Origin: Acidimicrobiales bacterium
GTDB taxonomy: Bacteria; Actinomycetota; Acidimicrobiia; Acidimicrobiales; RAAP-2
Reading direction: 5' to 3'
Assembly: GCA_017882985.1 (NCBI GenBank)
Contig: JADGOK010000091.1
Span: 1-5,251, forward strand
Length of the DNA stretch: 5,251 bases
In this document: one piece after another, positions 1-5,251 of the stretch
Position numbering within the stretch: position 1 is the first letter of the stretch
Layout: each line of letters begins with the position of its first letter
Notes under the pieces: generated by a model
Database searches by the model: none
What the model was told of the DNA's origin: nothing
What the model saw: only the letters and a program-made list of their open reading frames with translations
Translations under genes and position numbers: made by a program

Positions 1-527
1 CTGGGCTGGAATCCGAACAGGGCCGGGTACTTCTTGGGCTGGTTCCAGTCAGAGGATCCCGAGTTCACGAAGAGGTCGGGAACCTTGTTCTGGTTGAGGT
101 AGGCCAGGACCGAGTCCTGAGCCGCGGTTCCGAGCGATCCAACCTCGGCGAAGACGTTGTTCTGGGTCACGAGCGTCTGGGTCTGGGTCAACGTGGGCGT
201 GGCGCCGACGTTGGCCGTGCAGCCCGCCGCGTTGATGTTGTAGCAGTCGTCCTTACGGATGTAGTTGATCTTTCGACCGTTGACGCCACCCTTGTGGTTG
301 ACGTAGTTGAAGACGGCGGCGGCAGCGGCTGAGACCTCGGCGTAACTGACGGCCAAGCCACTGAGCGGCACGGTGGCGCCGATGGTAATCGACTTGGCGG
401 TAACGCCCGGCGCTGAACCGGCAGCGCCAGCTCCCGCCGAACCGATAAAGACACCTGCACTGATCGTGCCGAGTGAAACCGCCGAAACAGTAAGGACGAC
501 GGCGGACCGACGTAAGCGATTGAACAT
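1..527 (-). CDS. Branched-chain amino acid-type ABC transporter substrate-binding protein, N-terminal part (runs off left edge)
   Basis: Extracytoplasmic receptor of the Liv/HAAT importer encoded just upstream. The first 175 residues are visible; the family is usually about 380-420 residues, so more than half lies outside the window. The start is the ATG at 527-525, with an AAAGGGG Shine-Dalgarno (540-534) 6 nt upstream. Residues 1-36 are a signal sequence: basic MFNRLRR, a hydrophobic stretch to about 30, then a small-residue GAGAA region. There is no lipobox cysteine. The mature part begins with SITIGATVPLSG (46-57), followed by GGVNGRKINYIRKDD (80-94), VFAEVGSLGT (125-134) and KYPALFGFQP (166-175). 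These match the family pattern of GGVNGRKI, DD, FA.VG.LGT and P..FG.QP (Peripla_BP_6 type). Cys95 and Cys103 are close enough to form a disulfide. The ligand cannot be predicted from this fragment; amino acid, amide or urea are all possible. Family assignment is firm. Confidence 0.93.
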   Translation of the reverse strand, partial: MFNRLRRSAVVLTVSAVSLGTISAGVFIGSAGAGAAGSAPGVTAKSITIGATVPLSGLAVSYAEVSAAAAAVFNYVNHKGGVNGRKINYIRKDDCYNINAAGCTANVGATPTLTQTQTLVTQNNVFAEVGSLGTAAQDSVLAYLNQNKVPDLFVNSGSSDWNQPKKYPALFGFQP

Positions 528-533
528 GGAGAT

Positions 534-540
534 CCCCTTT
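534..540 (-). promoter_or_regulatory. Ribosome binding site of the substrate-binding protein gene
   Basis: The minus strand reads AAAGGGG, then ATCTCC, then ATG. The purine run is 6 nt from the start codon, which supports the ATG at 527-525 as the true start. Confidence 0.6.
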
Positions 541-557
541 TGTAAAAATTCCTAAGG

Positions 558-588
558 AAACTATAGGTGACTAGTTACCCGACAGTAA
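558..588 (-). promoter_or_regulatory. Putative promoter of the substrate-binding protein gene
   Basis: On the minus strand TATAGT (565-560, 5 of 6 to TATAAT) is a good -10 box; it overlaps a TAGTTT (563-558), the hexamer also found at the two divergent promoters near 4040 and 4090. A weak -35 candidate, TTACTG (588-583), lies 17 bp upstream and matches the consensus poorly. The expected transcript start is near 553, giving an untranslated leader of about 26 nt that contains the Shine-Dalgarno. The site lies only about 10 nt past the livM stop, so it would let the receptor gene be expressed apart from, or in excess of, the membrane components. Confidence 0.5.
566..579. promoter_or_regulatory. 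14-bp near-palindrome in the promoter spacer, possible operator
   Basis: GGTGACTAGTTACC is symmetric at six of seven base-pair positions. It sits directly upstream of the TATAGT box and fills most of the -35 to -10 spacer, a place where a bound regulator would affect transcription of the receptor gene. No regulator gene is visible in the window, and the role is inferred from position alone. Confidence 0.3.
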
Positions 589-596
589 GTGCAGGG

Positions 597-1652
597 TCAC
601 GATTCCCTCGCCGGTCGTCGTACGAGCGATGTCAGGCGGCTTCCCATCCCTACGAGCCCGCGCGGCGCGAGGAGCATCGTGAGAATTAGCAGCACACCAA
701 AGACGATGCCCTTCAAGTTCGCACCGAAGGTCGACGTCGGACTGATTCCCGTTGTTTTGTTGATAAGCGAGACCAAGTTGTCCGAGTACGAGTAGATCAG
801 TCCGCCGATGACGGCGCCGCTCAGCGTCCCGATCCCACCCAGAACCATCAGTGTTAACAAGAGAATGGAGAGTGGCAGGGAGTAGGTCTGGGGCGTCACG
901 CTACCGGTCAGTAACGTCAGCAACGAGCCGCCGAGCCCGGCGTAGGCGGCCGAAATGGCGAAGGCCAGGGTGCGCGTGCGCTGTAGGTTGACGCCCGCCA
1001 ACTCGGCCGCCACGTCGTTGTCACGAACGAGACGCATCGCGCGGCCGGTTCGCGAATGGAAAAGGTTCGCCATGAAGAAGAACGCCACGGCGGTGACCAC
1101 GATCGCCACGTCCGCGGTCCACTGGGCATTCGCTCGAATGAGGGCTTGGGAGCCGCTGAACAGGTTGACGAACCATGTCGGCGCACTTAGGAAATTGAGG
1201 AAGAGCCCTCCTGAGCCTCCGGTCAAGGATGGAAAATTGAGCGCCAGCGGCGCGATCGCGAACGAGAACGCCAGCGTCATGCCGGCGAGGTAGGGACCGC
1301 GAAGACGCGTCGACGGGAGCGCCAGGATGAGCCCACCCACCGCGCCGCACGCCGTAGCGAGTAACAGAGTGAAGATGATCGGCGTGGTCGTGTGGTGATT
1401 TGCCCAGATGGCGGTCGCGTACGCGCCAATCGCCATGAAGCCCGAATTGCCGAGCGAGACCTGGCCGCTCCATCCAATGAGCCAGCTGAGTCCGACGATC
1501 ACGATCGCGATGGCCGCGCCGCCGGCCAGTTTGGAGTCGTCGAGCGCGGTGAGCGTGAAGGTGATCGCGACGCCGAGCACGGCGAGGACCACGGTCGCCA
1601 CCAGTCGCGAGGACGTCGGGTACGAGGTGCGAAGAAGGAGAAGACGCTTCAT
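597..1652 (-). CDS. livM: Branched-chain amino acid-type ABC transporter permease, LivM family
   Basis: One of the two pore subunits of the Liv/HAAT importer, 351 residues, in the usual range for LivM. It is very hydrophobic, with about eight to nine membrane segments (roughly 17-38, 44-62, 66-84, 91-112, 118-140, 178-198, 226-250, 257-289, 312-330). LivM hallmarks are present: GWSGQVSLGNSGFMAIGAYA (60-79), LRGPYLAGMTLAF (117-129), the ATPase-contacting EAA-type loop GRAMRLVRDNDVAAELAGVN (203-222), LGGIGTLSGAVIG (271-283), and a terminal APRGLVG (329-335). The start is the ATG at 1652-1650, which shares one base with the livH stop (TGATG). No strong Shine-Dalgarno is seen, so initiation is probably coupled to livH termination. 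The reading frame stays open about 1 kb further upstream, but that part is livH read in a wrong frame and has no LivM similarity. The symbol denotes family membership, not a proven substrate. Confidence 0.95.
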   Translation of the reverse strand: MKRLLLLRTSYPTSSRLVATVVLAVLGVAITFTLTALDDSKLAGGAAIAIVIVGLSWLIGWSGQVSLGNSGFMAIGAYATAIWANHHTTTPIIFTLLLATACGAVGGLILALPSTRLRGPYLAGMTLAFSFAIAPLALNFPSLTGGSGGLFLNFLSAPTWFVNLFSGSQALIRANAQWTADVAIVVTAVAFFFMANLFHSRTGRAMRLVRDNDVAAELAGVNLQRTRTLAFAISAAYAGLGGSLLTLLTGSVTPQTYSLPLSILLLTLMVLGGIGTLSGAVIGGLIYSYSDNLVSLINKTTGISPTSTFGANLKGIVFGVLLILTMLLAPRGLVGMGSRLTSLVRRPARES

Positions 1653-2548
1653 CAGACGCGCCGCGTGATATTTCTCGTGAAGATCCCTTGGGGTCGTATG
1701 GCGAGGCTGATGACCAACACGATGACGCCCGCGAGCGGGGCCATGTTGCTCGACCAGTAGCCCAGGATGAACGACTCGGTGACGCCGATCAAGAGTCCGC
1801 CAGTGATCGCTCCGATCGGCGACTCGAGTCCTCCGACGGCGGCGGCGATGAAGGCACTCACGAAGATGCCGTCCATGTTCGTCGCGGCGAGGCTCTGACC
1901 CGACGAGACGATCACGCCAGCCATGGCACCGACCCCGCTCGAGAGAATCCATCCGAGCGTCAAGAGCCGGTTCACCCGAACGCCGAGGAGCCGAGAGACT
2001 TCGGGCGCCAGCGCGGCCGCGCGCATCTTGAGTCCGAGGTTCGTGTACTGAAAGAGCAAGGCCACGCCGCCCATGATCCCTAGCGCCAAGACCACCTGGA
2101 AGATCACGAAGGGCGAGATCAAGATCGTGTGACCGTTGTTCTGGTAGTACACCTGCGAAAACGGCGTTGGGACGGGCAGCAGATTGGAGTGCCAGATCGA
2201 AGGGATTGCCGACTCGATGACGCCGAGAAATCCGACCATCACGACAATCGGGTTGATCTCGGGTTTGCCGTAGAGGGGTCTGATGAGAACGCGCTCCGTG
2301 ACCCCACCCAGGGCCAACCCCACGGCCAGTGACAGCAGGACGCAAAGCCAGTAGTTGGTCCCCTTGAAGACGAGGTTCATCCCGACGAACGCGGCAAACA
2401 TACCCATGGCGCCCTGGGCGAAGTTCAAGACGTGGGTCGACTTCCAGATGATCACGAGACTGAGCGCGACGAGCGCGATCACGACTCCAGAGGAGATCCC
2501 GCCCAAGAGGTACGTGATGAACCGGGACGTCAGGAACGACCCCATCAC
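1652..2548 (-). CDS. livH: Branched-chain amino acid-type ABC transporter permease, LivH family
   Basis: Partner of the LivM-type subunit in the membrane pore, 298 residues, typical of LivH. About eight hydrophobic segments are seen (roughly 12-34, 40-60, 65-88, 98-118, 143-167, 195-215, 226-260, 268-285). Family marks are HVLNFAQGAMGMFAAF (39-54; LivH proteins have a NFA.G motif here), ERVLIRPLYG (85-94), the EAA-type cytoplasmic loop GLKMRAAALAPEVSRLLGV (172-190), AAAVGGLESPIGAITGGLLIG (235-255, in part) and RPQGIF (285-290). Two starts are possible in GTGATG: GTG at 2548, overlapping the livF stop by 4 nt, or ATG at 2545, overlapping by 1 nt. A weak GGGA lies 8 nt before the GTG and 11 nt before the ATG, slightly favouring GTG; the difference is one residue. 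Substrate remains unassigned. Confidence 0.95.
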   Translation of the reverse strand: MMGSFLTSRFITYLLGGISSGVVIALVALSLVIIWKSTHVLNFAQGAMGMFAAFVGMNLVFKGTNYWLCVLLSLAVGLALGGVTERVLIRPLYGKPEINPIVVMVGFLGVIESAIPSIWHSNLLPVPTPFSQVYYQNNGHTILISPFVIFQVVLALGIMGGVALLFQYTNLGLKMRAAALAPEVSRLLGVRVNRLLTLGWILSSGVGAMAGVIVSSGQSLAATNMDGIFVSAFIAAAVGGLESPIGAITGGLLIGVTESFILGYWSSNMAPLAGVIVLVISLAIRPQGIFTRNITRRV

Positions 2549-3252
2549 TGGACCAGTCCCAGGTAGTAGCGACGAAGATCGCTGTCGTCACCGACCGTTT
2601 CAGCCGTACCGCTGGCGATAACCGAACCGAGGTGCAGTACGACGGCCTCGTGGGCGATGCGCAACGCACTCTTGGCGTTCTGCTCGACGAGGATGACGGT
2701 GAGATCCTCCATTGTGCAAAGTGACGAGATGGTCCGCATCATTTCGGCTGTCACCTGGGGCGCCAGACCCAACGATGGTTCGTCCAAGAGCAGAAAACTG
2801 GGACGGGCAATAAGCGCGCGCGCCATCGCCAACATCTGACGTTCGCCGCCCGACAACGTCGACGCGTATTGCTTGCGCCGCTCACCGAGGACGGGAAACA
2901 GTTCGAACTGGCGCTCGAGTCCCTCGTTCGCGTCGATCTTGCTCGCAAGGACACCGAGACGAAGGTTCTCCTCGATCGTGAATTCGGCGATCACGCCGCG
3001 GCCCTCGGGCACGTGACCCACGCCGAAGCGCGCTATCTCGTCGGTCGCCATGCCGACCAGGGCAGTCGTGTTGCAGTGGATTGTCCCACTCGAAGGCTTG
3101 ACGAGCCCCGAGATCGCTCGCAGTAACGTCGTCTTTCCGGCGCCGTTGGTTCCGAGGACTGCAGTGATCCTTCCGGTGGGGGCGCTCATCGTTACGTTGC
3201 GCAGCGCCTTCACTGCGCCGTAGGAGACTGAAAGATCCTCGACGTGGATCAC
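2545..3252 (-). CDS. livF: Branched-chain amino acid-type ABC transporter ATP-binding protein, LivF family
   Basis: Cytoplasmic ATPase subunit that powers the importer with the LivG-type partner; 235 residues, the normal LivF length. In order: A-loop Tyr11 (SYGAVKAL), Walker A GTNGAGKT (34-41), the LivF-type Q-loop region VGHVPEGRGV (78-87) followed by FTIEENL (91-97), the signature LSGGERQ (133-139), Walker B FLLLDE (153-158), and a switch region ILVEQNA (187-193). The switch position is Gln191 rather than His; this substitution is characteristic of LivF proteins as I know them, so it is not a defect. The start is GTG at 3252-3250, overlapping the livG stop as GTGA. GGAG (3263-3260) lies 7 nt upstream inside livG, giving a good ribosome binding site. 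Confidence 0.96.
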   Translation of the reverse strand: MIHVEDLSVSYGAVKALRNVTMSAPTGRITAVLGTNGAGKTTLLRAISGLVKPSSGTIHCNTTALVGMATDEIARFGVGHVPEGRGVIAEFTIEENLRLGVLASKIDANEGLERQFELFPVLGERRKQYASTLSGGERQMLAMARALIARPSFLLLDEPSLGLAPQVTAEMMRTISSLCTMEDLTVILVEQNAKSALRIAHEAVVLHLGSVIASGTAETVGDDSDLRRYYLGLVQ

Positions 3253-4028
3253 TGTTCTACTCCGAGGTAGGCCGCGAGCACCGCTTCATCGTGGCTGATG
3301 ACGCTCGGTGGGCCCGACGCGATCACCTGTCCGAAATTGAGCACGACGAGACGGTCCACGAGCGGCATGACGAAGTCCATGTTGTGCTCGACGAGCAGGA
3401 CACTCATGGTGTCCTTCAGCCCGCTGATCAGCGAAGCGAAGTCGCTGAGTTCATTTTCGTCCAGCCCGGACGCCGGCTCGTCGAGCATCATGAGCCTGGG
3501 CTGACCCATCAGCGCCCTGGCGACCGCGACCTTCTTCGCGATGCCGTAGGGGATCGAACCGGGCAGCGCCTTCGCGAAGCGCGCGATGCCGAGTCGATCG
3601 AGCATCGCCAATGCTTCGTCGCGCACCAGGTGCTCTCGACGCGACGAAATCGGAAGGCCGAGGAGGCTGGTGAAAAACCCTCCACCCGGTCGACTCTGCG
3701 CGCCGGCCATGACGTTTTCTATAACGCTCAGGTGGTCAAAGAGTCCGACGCCCTGCAACGTGCGAGCGACGCCGGCCTTGGCCAATTGCGCGGGCTTTAG
3801 ATTCTCTCGTCCGAGGGCCGGGAAGCGCACGGTGCCCGACGATGGCGCGAGGAATCCACACACCACGTTGAACGCCGTGGTCTTGCCCGCGCCGTTGGGA
3901 CCGATCAGACCAACGATCTCGTTCGCCGCGATGGAGAAGGAGACGTCGTTGAGTGCGGTGAGTCCGCCGAAGCGGACTGACACGTGCTCGACGGCGAGCG
4001 TGAGTGGCGGCGGTGTCGCTTCGGTCAT
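3249..4028 (-). CDS. livG: Branched-chain amino acid-type ABC transporter ATP-binding protein, LivG family
   Basis: First gene of the importer operon and second cytoplasmic ATPase, 259 residues from the chosen start. Domains in order: A-loop Phe20 (VRFGGLTAL), Walker A GPNGAGKT (43-50), Q-loop GVARTLQGVGLF (86-97, Gln92) with SVIENVMAG (101-109), signature IPYGIAKK (159-166), Walker B LMMLDE (179-184), D-loop SGLD (187-190), and switch His215 in LLVEHNMDF. The longer Q-loop-to-signature segment (about 100-155) and the C-terminal VLAAYLG (250-256) are typical of LivG. The signature departs from LSGGQ; LivG proteins commonly have a YG form, but the residues after it (I-A) are less usual. ATG at 4028-4026 is preferred. 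An in-frame GTG at 4085 would add 19 residues lacking family similarity and would place the coding start upstream of the TAGTTT promoter box. No Shine-Dalgarno is evident, so the mRNA may be leaderless or nearly so. Confidence 0.94.
   Translation of the reverse strand: MTEATPPPLTLAVEHVSVRFGGLTALNDVSFSIAANEIVGLIGPNGAGKTTAFNVVCGFLAPSSGTVRFPALGRENLKPAQLAKAGVARTLQGVGLFDHLSVIENVMAGAQSRPGGGFFTSLLGLPISSRREHLVRDEALAMLDRLGIARFAKALPGSIPYGIAKKVAVARALMGQPRLMMLDEPASGLDENELSDFASLISGLKDTMSVLLVEHNMDFVMPLVDRLVVLNFGQVIASGPPSVISHDEAVLAAYLGVEQ
3260..3263 (-). promoter_or_regulatory. Ribosome binding site of livF, inside livG
   Basis: GGAG on the minus strand, 7 nt before the GTG at 3252. It decides in favour of this GTG start and shows livF can recruit ribosomes itself as well as through coupling to livG. 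Confidence 0.6.
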
Positions 4029-4036
4029 CGTTGCCC

Positions 4037-4042
4037 AAACTA
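4037..4042 (-). promoter_or_regulatory. Putative -10 box of the liv operon promoter
   Basis: TAGTTT on the minus strand fits the actinobacterial TANNNT -10 pattern. It ends 8 nt before the livG ATG, so transcription would be expected to begin at or within about 2 nt of the start codon. No convincing -35 hexamer is seen 16-18 bp upstream. The same hexamer faces the other way at 4088-4093. Confidence 0.5.
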
Positions 4043-4058
4043 GCCCGGGCCTGCGATT

Positions 4059-4068
4059 CGTCGCGACG
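4059..4068. promoter_or_regulatory. 10-bp palindrome midway between the divergent promoters, possible shared operator
   Basis: CGTCGCGACG is a perfect palindrome, 16 bp from one TAGTTT box and 19 bp from the other, so it covers the -35 area of both promoters. This is a plausible place for a regulator controlling both directions. It is short and GC-rich and could be chance. Confidence 0.3.
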
Positions 4069-4087
4069 CGTGACCGCGCCGGCACAG

Positions 4088-4093
4088 TAGTTT
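4088..4093 (+). promoter_or_regulatory. Putative -10 box of the DUF3048 gene, implying a leaderless mRNA
   Basis: TAGTTT (TANNNT pattern) is followed by six bases and then the ATG at 4100. With the usual 6-nt spacing from -10 box to start site, transcription would begin exactly at the A of ATG. No Shine-Dalgarno is present, which agrees with a leaderless message. Confidence 0.55.
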
Positions 4094-4099
4094 GCCTCT

Positions 4100-5137
4100 A
4101 TGCGACGAATTGCGGTCATTAGCCTGCTCCTCAGTTTTGGCATCGTCGCGAGCGTGGTGACGGCGAACGGCGACACGACCACCACGACGACATCGACGTC
4201 TTCCACCACGACCACCTCTCTCGTAACGACCACGACCGTGGCGAAGAAGAAGGTGTGGTTGGCGCCGCTCACCGGTCGACCCGATCCGACTCGCAGCACG
4301 AAACGTCGCTCGGCTCTCACTATCAAGATCGAGAACACGCCCGAAGCGAGACCGCAGTATGGGATCGAGCACGCCGATGACATCTACGAAGAGATCTGTG
4401 AAGGCGGCATCACTCGTCTGGCCGCGATCTTTAATTCCAGTCTTCCCACCAAGGTCGGTCCGGTGCGTTCGGTACGCCGGACGGATCGTGAGATCGTATA
4501 TCCCCTCGGCGGGATTTTCGCCTTCAGCGGCGGCGCGCAGTACGCCATCAACAGCATCGCCACGGCACCAGTGAAGACCTTTGACCAGTCCAACAGTGGC
4601 GGCGCGATGTTTCGCGATCCCAAGCGCTACGCCCCGCATAATCTCTACGCCAACGCCGTGCTCTTGATGGACAAGGGCGGCACGCCCAAGCCACCGCCGT
4701 CGCTCTTCACCTACAACTCGGGATCGAAGCGCACGCCGGGCGTGCGAGTGCGGTCCTTCATCGTGGGCTTCGCCGCCGGTTACGCCACGTCCTACGCGTG
4801 GGATACCAAGACGCTGTCGTGGGACCGATCGATTTTTGGCGCGCCCGACGTGACGGCCAGTGGTGTTCACCTTTCACCCAAGAACGTGATCGTCATGTTT
4901 GTCCGCTACATCGGTGGCGTGGGCGTCATCGGTTCCGAGGCACTGTTGAACGGAACCGGCATTGCTGATGTCTTCACCGGTGGCACCGTGCAACGCGCAA
5001 TCTGGACGCGTGCGGGACTTCGTAAGCCCATCGTCTATCACGCATCGAACGGGAAGGTCATCGCGCTGCACACGGGTCAGACCTGGGTCGAGTTGCTCGA
5101 CACCTCTGAGCGCGTGAGCATCGTTCCCGTGAACTGA
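4100..5137 (+). CDS. Secreted DUF3048 domain-containing protein (YerB-like)
   Basis: 345 residues; biochemical function not established for the family. Residues 1-22 form a signal peptide (MRRIA, then a hydrophobic core to about 20, with a possible cleavage site after V-T-A22). Residues 26-46 are almost all Thr/Ser, a flexible linker that may be glycosylated or span the cell wall. The domain starts at APLTGRPDP (55-63). Family-type motifs are ENTPEARPQYGIEHADDIYE (78-97), EGGITRLAAIF (101-111), KVGPVRSVRRTDREI (118-132), GGAQYAI (144-150), and YAPHNLYANA (177-186). The C-terminal subdomain includes VQRAIWTRAGLRKPI (297-311) and NGKVIALHTGQTWVELLD (317-334). Related proteins in Firmicutes are usually lipoproteins; this one has no lipobox, and its only cysteine is Cys100 in the domain. 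It is transcribed away from the liv operon with a mirrored promoter. A link to transport is possible but unproven. Confidence 0.93.
   Translation: MRRIAVISLLLSFGIVASVVTANGDTTTTTTSTSSTTTTSLVTTTTVAKKKVWLAPLTGRPDPTRSTKRRSALTIKIENTPEARPQYGIEHADDIYEEICEGGITRLAAIFNSSLPTKVGPVRSVRRTDREIVYPLGGIFAFSGGAQYAINSIATAPVKTFDQSNSGGAMFRDPKRYAPHNLYANAVLLMDKGGTPKPPPSLFTYNSGSKRTPGVRVRSFIVGFAAGYATSYAWDTKTLSWDRSIFGAPDVTASGVHLSPKNVIVMFVRYIGGVGVIGSEALLNGTGIADVFTGGTVQRAIWTRAGLRKPIVYHASNGKVIALHTGQTWVELLDTSERVSIVPVN
4175..4237 (+). repeat. Low-complexity ACC/ACG codon tract encoding the Thr/Ser linker
   Basis: Imperfect repeats of ACC and ACG codons, broken by a few Ser, Leu and Val codons, encode residues 26-46 of the DUF3048 protein. 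Such tracts can change length by slippage without breaking the frame when changes are in multiples of three. Confidence 0.75.
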
Positions 5138-5139
5138 GG

Positions 5140-5154
5140 GAGATCGGCGATCTC
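5140..5154. terminator. Small hairpin just after the DUF3048 stop, weak terminator candidate
   Basis: GAGATC, a GGC loop, then GATCTC form a perfect 6-bp stem starting 3 nt after the stop codon. There is no following T-run, so it is not a classical intrinsic terminator. Termination or 3'-end stabilisation is a guess from its position. Confidence 0.3.
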
Positions 5155-5234
5155 ATTGCGCCGCGGGCTTGATTTTGGTGCCACTGGTCAGAGTGCTCGG
5201 TGGTCTACTCGGACAGTTTGGTGAAAGAGGCACA

Positions 5235-5251
5235 ATGGGACCGGTGCAGCC
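5235..5251 (+). CDS. Possible start of a downstream gene, cut by the right edge
   Basis: ATG followed by GPVQ codons up to the window end, preceded by AAAGAGG (5224-5230), a purine-rich ribosome-binding-like sequence 4 nt upstream. The frame is also open upstream to at least 5169, so a GTG or TTG start further left cannot be excluded. Only five or six residues are visible and no family can be named. The remaining 5155-5234 shows no clear promoter or RNA gene. Confidence 0.3.

Noticed and set aside
188..460. 90-residue minus-strand frame within the receptor gene
   Set aside because: It is out of frame with the receptor, which has a signal sequence and family motifs; this one is Ser/Arg/Pro-rich and meaningless.
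1392..1760. Plus-strand frames opposite livM and the livH end
   Set aside because: Highly charged antisense shadow of transmembrane codons, with no supporting motifs.
1653..2669. Upstream extension of the livM frame across livH
   Set aside because: Composition is Arg/His/Pro-rich with no membrane or ATPase motifs, while the overlapping livH frame has clear family motifs along its whole length.
3291..3800. 169-residue plus-strand frame opposite livG
   Set aside because: Charged, His/Arg/Asp-rich shadow of a well-supported ATPase gene, with no recognisable domain.
4043..4050. GCCCGGGC palindrome upstream of livG
   Set aside because: Eight GC-only bases are expected often by chance at this composition, and it is not positioned symmetrically to the promoters.
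3736..4383. 215-residue minus-strand frame crossing the divergent promoter, containing a Val-rich run
   Set aside because: The Val run is just the reverse complement of the Thr linker codons, and the rest is livG in a wrong frame.
4040..4870. 276-residue open frame on the minus strand opposite the DUF3048 gene
   Set aside because: It is antisense to a gene with strong family motifs and reads as Arg/Gly-rich low-complexity sequence, a common result of GC-rich codon usage.
5153..5251. Possible C-terminus of a convergent minus-strand gene ending at 5153
   Set aside because: The frame is open to the edge with a TGA stop, but only about 31 codons are visible, third-position GC is low, and nothing in it is recognisable. 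The plus-strand start with a ribosome-binding-like sequence is at least as likely.
1..5251. CRISPR array, transposon ends, tRNA or rRNA genes
   Set aside because: Reading both strands, I saw no regularly spaced direct repeats, no transposase-like frame, and no cloverleaf or rRNA-like sequence.

Overview
The window is from a moderately high-GC (about 60 % by eye) genome and holds a nearly complete ABC importer of the branched-chain amino acid / amide type (HAAT, Liv family) on the minus strand. Divergent to it is one secreted DUF3048 (YerB-type) protein on the plus strand. The secreted protein carries a long Thr/Ser linker, start codons include GTG, and at least one gene looks leaderless with a TANNNT -10 box. 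These traits suggest an actinobacterium; Thr-rich linkers of this kind are frequent in Acidimicrobiia. That placement is an inference, not something the sequence proves.

Layout, read along the minus strand from right to left: livG-type ATPase (4028-3249), livF-type ATPase (3252-2545), livH-type permease (2548-1652), livM-type permease (1652-597), a 69-bp gap with its own promoter-like site, then the start of a LivK-like substrate-binding protein (527 to the left edge, incomplete). The first four genes overlap stop-to-start at every junction (GTGA, GTGATG, TGATG), so they form one translationally coupled operon. Together they would build a standard importer: a binding protein captures an amino acid or related small polar compound outside the cell, the LivH/LivM pore moves it across the membrane, and LivG/LivF hydrolyse ATP. 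The exact substrate cannot be read from the sequence.

Plus strand: the DUF3048 gene (4100-5137) starts 71 bp from livG. The gap holds two identical TAGTTT boxes facing outward, each about 6-8 nt from its start codon, with a 10-bp palindrome between them. This is the most interesting regulatory structure in the window. The right end (5138-5251) holds a small hairpin and possibly the first codons of another gene.

I found no CRISPR array, transposon, tRNA, rRNA or clearly novel multi-gene system. The genes belong to known families. The points worth a second look are regulatory layout and secretion features: both extracytoplasmic proteins lack the lipobox that their relatives in monoderm bacteria usually carry.
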